From contig JAAVTG010000354.1 in NCBI GenBank assembly GCA_011947345.1, forward strand, positions 1 to 64,000: 64,000 nt of DNA, in the 5' to 3' direction. Below, one piece after another: positions 55,817-64,000 of the stretch. Under the pieces are notes generated by a model. It was given only the letters and a program-made list of their open reading frames with translations, did not search any database and had not been told where the DNA came from. Within the stretch, counting starts at the first letter, position 1. Each line of letters starts with the position of its first letter. The DNA comes from Phytophthora quininea. Lineage: Eukaryota; Oomycota; Peronosporomycetes; Peronosporales; Peronosporaceae. The position numbers were made by a program, and so were the translations under genes.

Positions 55817-56162
55817 CTCTTACCCCGGGGACACGAGCCCTCCCGGAGTCTGGGAACCCAGGAACACCCGGGTCCTGGGTCACCGACAGGCCCGGGAGAG
55901 TGGGGCCATATTTGTCCTTAAAGCCCAACTACTCTTGAATCCAGGATCATGTGGATCAGCGCCCAGATTCGAAATCTGTACATATACGAACTGCATGCCC
56001 ATTCATATGCATGTGGAAAAGACACAACGAAAGGAAGTCGAAGCGACGTCCTGGGTAATAAGCCTAAGACAGGCAGCGACGAAAGGGGCAACCTCGTATC
56101 AAGAGCATATTCAAAGCTGAAGCTATGGAGAAACTGCACTAAGATGTCGCCATCGCTACAAC
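55817..56162. other. Spacer between pol and the antisense coding region
   Basis: About 346 bases without a convincing gene. Presumably holds the 3' end of the antisense transcript and part of the sense 3' UTR. Confidence 0.4.
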
Positions 56163-59100
56163 CTACCCCAAGACCGCAGGAACGGGGATGACCTGGGAGC
56201 TGCGCTGCGCGGGATCGGTAGTTCTTCGGCTCCAGGTTTGAGACGTCACACTGCGCGAGATGGCGCCGTCGGTCCCGGGCCCACTCCAGTACACTCGCTC
56301 TAGTTCCTGCTTATCCAGCCGCCGCGGCTGGTCCGCCAATGTCTGCCGATCTGCAGGGTCCATGAGCACCCAGGTCATCACATGCGGCGGGCGGCGCCAT
56401 AGTCCGGGTTCCTGGCAAAACAGGGAGCGCTCCACATCTGGGAGGGCCTGGATACGTTGCGTTAATGTACGACGGGCTCCTAACCAGGATCGCTGAAGGC
56501 TCTTGCGAGCTGCATAGAGTGCAGTGTGAGTCGACGAAGTTCGGTCCAGCTCCACCCAGTGGGTGCGCTCCCAGTATGCCCTGTGCCACTGATACATGTG
56601 CGCGACATAATCGGCGATCAAACGACGGGGTGTGGGGCCCATCTCCCGGACGCCTCGATAGAACCAGAACACCTTGACGCGGTCGCGAAACATGGTATCC
56701 CAAGGCATGGTGGGTTGGACGTCAGAGGAGTAAGCAACGTCCGGTAGTCCCCAGGAACGAGACGCGCCTGGGCCGTTTTTACGCTGCTGGAGACGCATTT
56801 GTAGGCTGGGAACGCTCGAGACTGCGGATATCCCCGGGCTGCCGACCGCATCAGACGGATTCCGAAGAGCTCTCGCGTCTGTCCGGAGTCCGGCTGAGTG
56901 GGAATCGCCTCATCCTCCGAGGAGACGTCAGATACAAGTTCCCCGTCACAGTTCTCTCTCGTCGACGTTTCGACACTGGAAGTGTCCCACTAGCTAAGGG
57001 ACCCGGAACCCGGGAGCGTTTGCGGCGAATTGTAGAGGTAGCGATGGTACTTGTCCCATCGGACGCATCGTCATCCTTGTCCGACGGAGTAGGGAGTCTG
57101 GACGCTCAGTGGGGACGTCTGGCCAAGATTTCTCCTCGGCCACGGACCAGTCTCGATCATGGGCCATCTTCACTGCCAAGGCAAAGTATTTTTCGGGAAC
57201 GTGGCGAAGCCATGGAACACTGTCCAGTACTTGAAGGCACAGCACCCGAACCAGGATTTCCAACAGCACGTCCTCTCGGAGGAGCGTGTGTACGGCGAAG
57301 TCAGAGTCCCCAGACACGACGTCCTCAGCGTCTTGCAAGCTGCGGCGGTCTGGGTCCATCCTCAGATACTCCAATACGTCTGGGCGGACGTCACTCAGTG
57401 AACACCTTGCTGGCAACAGGTTCAGGATATCTTCGTCGGTCCGGGGAGGGTTTGCATCGGAATCGAGGGCTCGGTTGACGGGGTTCCTCGGGTCGGGGTG
57501 GGGCTCATACACTCTCGGACGAAGTTGTCGAAGCCCATCGACAAACATTCCTGGAAGCGCGGTGGGACATCGCAGATGAGTTGCCAACACCTCCACTTCG
57601 GGATCGACCCTGTGGTCCTCTGCGCTGTCGTCGTGAAAGTCGAAATCAGGCTCTGGATCTGGCGGAACAGCTTCTTGCATGCCAGTAGTTGACTGGTCGG
57701 GTGGTGCTGGAGCCACTGTGTTCACGACTACTGCTGCCTCGATCGAACCATCCCGTTGGCTGGGGGCAGAAGCAAATTGCTTGTCATAACCAGGAACCGA
57801 TCGTGGGCGACTGCTGCGAGCGCTCCGAGGGATGGGGTCGGGAACAATTCCCGGGCTCGGTCCGGGAACGCTGTCTGCACCAGGGCCAAGCACACTACGA
57901 GAAACCCCGGGCCCAGAGTTGTGAGCCGCTGGTGAGCGCTTGGGTGCCAATTGTCCGGCGTGGCTGCGGTCAACACTGGAGTCTGGCACGTGTTGGTGAC
58001 GCGCGACGGCGACTGAGATGTGGTACGGAAGCTGGGACCCATGCAGATGTGCCTCCAAGTGTTCTCGGAATGCCTCCGCGTCGCCAACTAAACCCGTCGG
58101 TCCTTGGCGCCGGAGATACTCAACAAACCCCGTGGCACCACGGAGTCGTTGTTGCTCAGTTGACAACAACTCTACTCGCGTTTCCAGTTCCTGGCCGTGC
58201 TGGCTAGGCCCGGCAGTGGTGTTGCCAATATTCCCTGGAACTTCATCTAGTTGGCGCTGGAGACGATCTCTCTGGGCTGCAGCCTGGGCCCGTGAAGCCG
58301 AGAGCCCCACTTCCTGTCGCAGACGGTTCCGCTCTTGGGTCAGTTGCACGAGCTCGTCCTCAGCGCTTTTCAGCTGGTCCTGTAGCAACCCGATCGTATC
58401 ACTTTCTGCCGCCAATATTCGGCGCGTACGCTCCAGGAGCGCGGTGTATTCGGCTTTGGCCGCGCTCCCCAACGCCTGAAGCGAGGATTCCCATTCTCGG
58501 CGGTCCTGTGCACGCTGTTCCCGGGCTCTTGGAGTGCTGTCTCAAGACGAAGACATGCCAGACTGCTGCGCGTGTCGGTCGTATCTACGCGTTCCCGAGA
58601 CAGTTGAAGCATAACCAACTGGTTCAGCGCCAACTGAAGTCCCCTGAGCGTCCCGAGGACCCGAAGCCCGAACCTATCCGGACCGAAGACGTCGAGGAGA
58701 GGTCCAGCCTGGAGCTCAGCGGCACGATCCCGGCTGCCAGGGATCTGTGAGACTGGAACGCGAGCGAGGGCCGGGGGCGCCAAAACGTCCCCAACCGCGC
58801 GATCATCGGGTGTGGTCAGGCCCGCCAACGTGTTCAGCTGCCCAGACGTTAGTTCCGGGACCCGGACTGCGATGTGAGCCACTCCCTCGACGTCCCGGAC
58901 GTAGAGGTCCGCGTCCTCCCCTTCCGCAAGAGCTCGAACGTCCATCGCCGAAATCGGAAGGTACACGAGCGCCGGGGGCCGGGGTTCGCCGTCGACATTA
59001 ATCCCAAATTTGAAGTTCCCAGGTCGCCAGTCGGGAGCTGAACTCGAGCACTCGACATCCCCAGGATCATATTCAACGCGCGGTCTAGGACGCTGTGGTT

Positions 59101-59473
59101 GATTATGGAGACGCTTCCACTCAAGATCGAAGCAGTCAATCCGGACGGCATTGAGAGGAGGGATTCCCGAAGTTGGCGGTCTTCGAGAGAGAGCCGCATT
59201 TGTTCCGACGTGCTAGCGAGTCCTATCAGCGCCCGAGCGTCTTCGATCTGCTCATGAACCGCGTCAGCAAGACTTGGAGGGTTGTCCCCTGAGCCGGGTC
59301 GCGAACGTATGATTCGAGTACGCCCGAAGTGGATGTCGTTTCACAGTCTCCAGGAGGGGGCCTGCGGGCCCGGCCTTTGGTGGCTCCCGTGATGGCGCAG
59401 AGGGAGGTGCCGACGACGATCGTGGGGGCGGTGGCGGGGGCGCCCCGGTGAACGCTGGCTTCTGTGATGACAT
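56163..59473 (-). CDS. Antisense coding region of the giant element (coiled-coil protein, unknown)
   Basis: A ~1,100-codon coding region on the strand opposite to gag-pol, read in five blocks joined by one-base frame changes. It starts MSSQKPAFTGAPPPPPPR (59473), continues SLADAVHEQIEDARALIGLA, then DLEWKRLHNQPQRPRP and NFKFGINVDGEPRPP, then GEDADLYVRDVEGVAHIAV and SRDRAAELQAGPLLDVFG. A coiled coil follows (KAEYTALLERTRRILAAES, DELVQLTQERNRLRQEV), then a long Pro/Ser/Asp-rich middle, and a C-terminal folded part (TMPWDTMFRDRVKVFWFYR, RRLIADYVAHMYQWHRAYW, HVMTWVLMDPADRQTL). No stop-free sense frame explains it and its composition is protein-like. I recognise no family. Some plant Tat-type elements carry an antisense ORF at this position. 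Confidence 0.7.
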
Positions 59474-59727
59474 CGAGTGGCCTGGGCCGTCGTGGGCTGC
59501 CGGATTTTCAAATTGTGGCAGTTTCAGCGGAGACGTTTAGCAAATGGTACATGGTACCACGCTTTGCAACTGACAGATGGGTACACTGTCTCCAAAGCCC
59601 ATCCTCCCGTTTGCGATTAGAAGGAAGTGGCGTGTTGGAGCCCCGAGAGCACTGCGATGTCTTTTGAAGGCCCCGCCTTCGCCATTTCGCGGAGTGCCTC
59701 CATATCGTCGACGGGGCCTGGGGCGGT
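59474..59727. other. Spacer before the 3' LTR
   Basis: About 250 bases that would hold the promoter of the antisense frame and, next to the LTR, a G-rich stretch (GGGGCCTGGGGCGG) standing where a polypurine tract is expected, though it is interrupted by pyrimidines. Confidence 0.4.
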
Positions 59728-60651
59728 TGTGATATAGTGCCCCGAGTTTTCCAGGAACATTCGTTCGGTCTTGGGTCCGATCCCGGACCCGCGGCTTGGT
59801 TACCGGGACGTGGTACCGGGAACGGGCGGCCCTACCCATCTCATGCCACATACTGCTCACAAGATAATCTCCTGGGCGTGCTGAGCTCAAGATTTTCCGA
59901 GCAGAGCCAGGCGTCCCGAAGCCATAATGAACCCAAGTCTGGGCCCCAGGTCATAGTAGGGTCAAGAGAACGGTTGACCCCTCGAGATAAGAAGGATAAG
60001 CGCCCCGGTGTCCCAATGCTTGGTGAAGCATAATTCAGTCTCCCTTTTCCTTTCAGAGCTCAAGTTGAACCTCTACGCAGTGCGGACCGCTGTCCTTCTG
60101 GGGACTAGGAGCGCGGAACGCCGGGACCACGCGTGAGGCTATACCGGTAACTTTCCAACACTAATCTGTCTACATTCCCCCAAGGAGTTAGGCACTTCAT
60201 ATTTGTGTGTTCCCGGTAGCGGTCTGGCCGACCCGGGTTTGCACATTTCATATTATCAGGGCCATCGCCCCGGAGTCTTCCGTCCGAAAGAACAGAGTGT
60301 ATATTGTGTGTTGTGTTCCCGGCCCCGGAACTTGTGGTGTTCCCGGGCCGACTGTTTGTATAACCACCCCAGCTCACTCCTCGTACTAGGTAGAGGCGTT
60401 CCTAGAATAACTCGGTGACCGTTCCCTGACCAAATTACTGTTTCGAAGGGGTACACAAGGTGAAGGTACTGACCGGCCCAGGGCCCTCCGTTCCCGGTCC
60501 CGAACAGGGTCCCGAAGAACTCTTGTGTGGGAGGATCCCCAGGTCACGGCCCCGGATAAATCCCTCGTCCGGGCGGAGCCGTCTGACTCACTTGGGAGTA
60601 TCACGTGTACAACACCAGGAAGCGACAAGAAGCCCAAAGCGCTATATCACA
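59728..60651 (+). repeat. 3' LTR of the giant element
   Basis: 924 bp, TGTGATATAG...CTATATCACA. The length differs from the 5' LTR only by one-base changes in T, G and C runs. The bases TGTG follow at 60652-60655, matching TGTG at 45010-45013 before the 5' LTR. Confidence 0.95.
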
Positions 60652-62390
60652 TGTGACCTGCGACTCCGACGGTGATACGTCCAACAAGATCGGCTCTAGC
60701 GCGCGCAGCTCGCCCTCCCTAGGCGATCCGGAGCTTCTGGAGGGACCGGCCAGCACCGCCGCCCCAAAACTTGCCACGATGGCAGCTGTGACTGCCACAT
60801 CGCATTGCGCGATGCCAAGCACCAGCGATGGCTCTGAAGCACCGCTTTGCCAACCGGTGGCGGACCCAACTGCCCAGTTAGCGTTGGAAACGCTTCTCTG
60901 CGCACGCGCCAGCGCGCGCCGAGCTCGTCTACGGCCCAGAGCTCCGGTAGAAGGGCCTTTAACCTCAATGAGTTCATGGCCGCGTTCCATCCAGGCGGTA
61001 CGAACGCCAAAGACACGGCAGTGGCGCCCAAGACTCCTGGTCTGCAGCCGGATGGCACTCATGCGGCACCAACTCCAGTCGAGACCTCACCAGCCGCGTT
61101 GATGCAGGAGCTACAGCTCCTCCGAGACGAAGTGCAACGCCTGAAAAGCGGTGCAGAGCTGGTCTCTGCTCACCGCCCAGTCCAAGCAACGCTGCCCAAC
61201 TCACGGGGAGTGATGCCGGCTGATGCAGTGTGCCACCTCTCTGCGGGAAGTTTTCCTGGAGAGTCGAAGAAGGCGAAAGGCGACTATCAACCACCACAAT
61301 TGCACGCCCTCGCTGCCGCCCGCATGTTCAAGGTCTTCACCGACGCTACTGGTAAGTCTGTTTCTGCAATGTCGTTTGTACTAAAACTTCGCGAAGCAGA
61401 GGTGTGTGTTTTAGGACGTCCCCGTCCGTGCTGATGGCCGTCTTTAGCGGTTGTCTCGGTTCATGAGGGCTCACCATCATGCACATTCGAGCGGAAAATG
61501 AGGAGGCCCTGTTGGAGGCTGGCTCATCGAACGGAAACTTCGCCAGCGATTTCTCGCCGGCGGCGACTTTACCCAGGGCTGAAGTGAGATGCTCGTCGTA
61601 CGGCGAGCTGCTGGACGGCATCCACGGGCTGACGATGATGGGCCAGGAGATGTGGTACCCGCACATGCTGGATCTGGTCGAAGGCCTGCGATTCTTCGTC
61701 TCCCTGAACAAGAAGGTGGACCCAGGAGAGACGCCCATGCGCGTCCGCTTGGCGCTCCTTTTGCCAACAAATGGCTCGGTGCTGCCCTCGGCTGTCTTCA
61801 ACTCGACGAGCCGACCTGGTGGTCGAAATTCACCGCCGCCGCCGACGCTATTGACTACCATGGGAGCGAATGGTCCATGGCCTTGGTGAACGCCCTTCAT
61901 CGGGCGCCACCGCATGGTGGCGATGCGGGCCGTTTCCGCAACTACCGTCGCGACCCGTCTGAACAGCAACCTCGCCAGAAGGGTGTTCCCGACGAGATTC
62001 GAGCTATCGTGCCCGTCAACCGGTACGGCCAAGAGCCTTGCCTTCGCAACCTCGGCGGCGTAGAGTGCTCCGGTGGTACCGCCGAGAGGTGCGGCCACCC
62101 AAACCGGGTGCACAATTGGCGCGAGCACGTGCCCAGGCGCCTTCGTGAATGGGTTGAGCACACCTACCGCCGCGAGCGCGAACGTCTGGAACGGGAGCGC
62201 CGCACCCGTCAGCATCGCGAGCGGGACCACCACGACCAGGACCGACGCCCTACAGCCCGGCGCGACCACGACCATCGCGGAATCGACCGCGACGACAAGC
62301 GCGGTTACCGTAGCTACGGCGACAGGGCTTGAAGAGGCCGTGGCGATGGCGACTCATCGTCGCTACGGTCTTCCTTGCGGGATAATGTAG
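60652..62390 (+). CDS. Gag of the DIRS-like host element, continuation
   Basis: Continues the interrupted frame (TCDSDGDTSNKIGSSARS). It changes frame near 60900 to RRAFNLNEFMAAFHPGG and a short coiled stretch (LMQELQLLRDEVQRLKSG), then again near 61450 to MHIRAENEEALLEAG ... GELLDGIHGLTMMGQEMWY, DLVEGLRFFVSLNKKVDP, FANKWLGAALGCLQLDEPTW and ADAIDYHGSEWSMAL. A Cys/His segment (PCLRNLGGVECSGGTAERC, PNRVHNWREHVPRRL) may be a zinc-binding nucleocapsid, followed by an Arg/Asp/His-rich tail. The layout fits gag proteins of oomycete DIRS-like elements as I know them; that assignment is moderate. Confidence 0.55.
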
Positions 62391-63200
62391 CTAATGATAC
62401 CAGCTCTTCTCCTCCCAATGAGTCTCGTGCGATTGCTGCGACCTCCACCGGTCGTCGTCGTGAAACGGAGCCAGGGCGCCAGGAGCTTCGATATGGTGTC
62501 CGCCTTTCGACCGCACGCTCACCGGTACAGCCTACGGCCATACAGCCATGCGCTACTGATACGGCTATACAGCCAAACCAACCGCCTACGGCCATACAGC
62601 CATGCGCTACCGATACGGCCATACAGCCAAACCGACAACCTGCGGCCATACAGCCAAACCGACAACCTGCGGCCATACAGCCACATCGACAGCCTACGGC
62701 CATACAGCCATGCGCTAATAATACGGCTATACAGCTAAGCGAACAGCCTACCGCCATACCGTTGTGCGCGGCGGATGTGATTAAACGACCACAGGTAACA
62801 CGTGGTAATTCACGGGTAACTCGCGGTAACCCAACAGTCGCAGGCCCGTCGACAGGCTCCAGGGTGGTACCTAGCGTTACTGCAGTATCAGATTCCCCGA
62901 GAATCTCGCTCCCTGCCACTCTCGGGGCTCCGCGCAGCAGGTTTCACGCGATCTCCGGCACGGCAGCGGCGACCACGGGCGCTGGACCAACTGAACGGTC
63001 TGCTGGCCGACACGTTATTCACGAGACAACAGCGGACAGCCTTGCTTTGAACGCGGCGTCTCGAGCGGCCACCCACCGGAAACTACAAAAGCTCAGCCTT
63101 AAACGCGAATTTGCAAAACATGGGTTAGCATTGCCCGAGGCCAGCCCCCGATCAGCAAGGGCTCAGGATCGAAGGAAGAATTCCTCCTTGACACTCCGCT
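62375..63200 (+). CDS. Linker with tandem peptide repeats, DIRS-like element
   Basis: Open frame beginning MRDNVANDTSSSPP. Its centre is made of repeats of the type TAIQPCATD / TAIQPNRQP, then a Ser/Thr/Arg-rich segment and a helical end (RAATHRKLQKLSLKREFAK). It connects gag to the RT that follows in another frame. No enzymatic motif. Confidence 0.45.
62519..62770 (+). repeat. Short tandem repeat, units built on CGGCCATACAGCCA
   Basis: About nine degenerate copies of a ~27-33-bp unit with the core ACGGCCATACAGCCA (peptide TAIQP). All copies stay in frame and keep the peptide, with variation in the spacer codons. Confidence 0.85.
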
Positions 63201-63249
63201 CAAGTCGGTTTTCTCTGAGTTTGTACGCCGTACCCGTATGCCATTGGTG

Positions 63250-64000
63250 CGGTTTGTTGAGTTGGTCCGCGGGTAGACCGTGGGCGATTACCGCCCCAAC
63301 AAAAGCATAGTCCCCGGTGTTCTCGATCACCTCTGCGCCGATTACCCACGTCTTCAACGCCTCCGCCAGGTCGCAGAGGTTGGTGCCCATGTCGCCCTCC
63401 GCGGCCCGCTTCCCCATCAGTCAACTCCCCCAACGAATCACGGTTCTGCGGTGGAACGCGTTAACATCTTACGCAAAAACATTCGCAAAGAACAAGACGC
63501 GGGTTGCTGCCTGGTGCTCGACATGGACATCCTTACAATTTGGCCGGAAGTTTTTATCAGCCCCTTCGGAGTCGTCGACAAGGCGGGCGGGGACCCGCAG
63601 GTCACGGGCCGCGTTATCCACGACTTGTCGTTTCCCGAAGGAGCATCCGTCAACGACCTTACGGACGAAGCCTGCATTCCTCCCGCTGATTACCAACATT
63701 GCGACGCCATCGCGAGGATATCCACCGTCTGAGGCGCGAAAACCCGTCCTCCCCGGTGAAGCTGATGGCAGGAGATGTGGCACCCGCTTTCCGCAACGTG
63801 AGTATCCACAGTGAATGTGTTTACATGTTCGCCGGGCACATTCCCGGCGAGGATGCATTGATTATCGAATTATCGGCCCCGTTCGGTTGGACGGGTTCCC
63901 CTGGCGTGTATGACCTTTTGGAGGCGCGATTGCACATGTTCACGGCCGTCACTCCAACATCAGCAACCCGGGCGGCTTCTTCAACTACCACTGGGTCGAC
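63250..64000 (+). CDS. Reverse transcriptase of a DIRS-like element, partial (runs off window)
   Basis: Starts in the frame TVGDYRPNKSIVPGVLDH and continues to VFISPFGVVDKAGGDP, RVIHDLSFPEGASVNDLTD and PADYQHCDAIA. After a frame change near 63730 comes LMAGDVAPAFRNVSIHSE, VYMFAGHIPGEDALIIEL and SAPFGWTGSPGVYDLLEAR. The combination of RVIHDLSFPEG...SVND and FGWTGSP...Y is what I know from DIRS/PAT-type reverse transcriptases. The catalytic YxDD and downstream parts lie beyond position 64000. At least one frame change, so intactness is unknown. Confidence 0.6.

Larger units (their letters stand above)
45014..60651 (+). mobile_element. Giant 15.6-kb Ty3/gypsy retrotransposon with dual RNase H, chromodomain and antisense coding region
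   Basis: Bounded by LTRs of 927 and 924 bp beginning TGTGAYATAG and ending CTATATCACA (perfect 10-bp inverted ends in the right copy) and flanked by a 4-bp TGTG. Order: 5' LTR, primer-binding site, coiled-coil extension plus gag (46113-50053), -1 frameshift candidate (50041-50087), protease, RT, degenerate RNase H, second RNase H, integrase, chromodomain (to 55816), antisense coding region (59473-56163), 3' LTR. The LTRs differ by about six transitions and three homopolymer-length changes, so insertion is recent. Several frame changes within gag-pol look like one-base indels. Size and layout resemble plant Tat/Ogre-type elements. Confidence 0.9.

Noticed and set aside
62519..62770. CRISPR-like array
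   Set aside because: The repeat is short, degenerate, in frame as a peptide repeat and has no unique spacers. The genome is eukaryotic.
1..64000. tRNA, rRNA or snRNA genes
   Set aside because: I looked for tRNA-like A and B box patterns and rRNA-like stretches and recognised none; a covariance-model search would be needed to exclude them.

Overview
This window reads as nuclear DNA of an oomycete, most likely Phytophthora or a close relative. The evidence is short 56-72 nt introns with GT-AG ends and GTRNGT-like donors, an M96-type mating-family gene, tightly packed host genes, and oomycete-style Ty3/gypsy, DIRS-like, hAT and Merlin-like element remnants. I could run no searches, so all family calls rest on motifs read by eye.

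Layout. 1-1.1 kb: broken hAT transposase. 1.5-5.5 kb: an M96-family gene (+), a dual-specificity-phosphatase-like gene (-) lacking the catalytic Arg, and a PAP2-like membrane protein (+). 5.5-14.7 kb: one seven-exon tRNA cytosine-5 methyltransferase gene (NSUN2/TRM4 type, minus strand), split by a complete 6,715-bp chromovirus-type Ty3/gypsy element with 572-bp LTRs that look identical and a 5-bp GATTG target duplication. 14.8-21.6 kb: a FAR1-like zinc-finger protein, two small hypothetical proteins, DHFR, a FYVE-like zinc-finger membrane protein and a large PHD/Tudor-type chromatin protein. 21.6-27 kb: gene-poor, with a decayed Merlin-like transposon. 27-30 kb: RING-like protein, protein kinase, dUTPase. 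30-43.5 kb: a full-length ABCA transporter (-), a beta-adaptin gene (+), and an inverted, internally deleted and 3'-truncated second copy of the ABCA gene (+). 43.8-64 kb: nested retroelements. A gag fragment is followed by a DIRS-like element whose gag is interrupted in frame by a 15.6-kb Ty3/gypsy element.

The giant element (45014-60651) is the most interesting object. It has LTRs of 924-927 bp with perfect 10-bp terminal inverted repeats, a long coiled-coil N-terminal extension joined to Gag, and a -1 ribosomal frameshift candidate (GTTAAAC, 5-nt spacer, strong hairpin) at the Gag stop. It also has protease, RT, a degenerate first RNase H plus an apparently intact second archaeal-type RNase H, integrase, a C-terminal chromodomain, and a ~1,100-codon antisense coding region between pol and the 3' LTR. 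The layout parallels plant Tat/Ogre/Grande elements, apparently by convergence.

Caution on breaks. Many apparent frameshifts in host genes sit at runs of 4-5 identical bases (mostly G or C) and are cured by adding one base to the run. In the two ABCA copies the same run is read once as 4 and once as 5 bases. Much of the apparent pseudogenisation is therefore probably homopolymer under-calling in the assembly. The retroelement insertions and the ABCA rearrangement are real structural features of the sequence as given.
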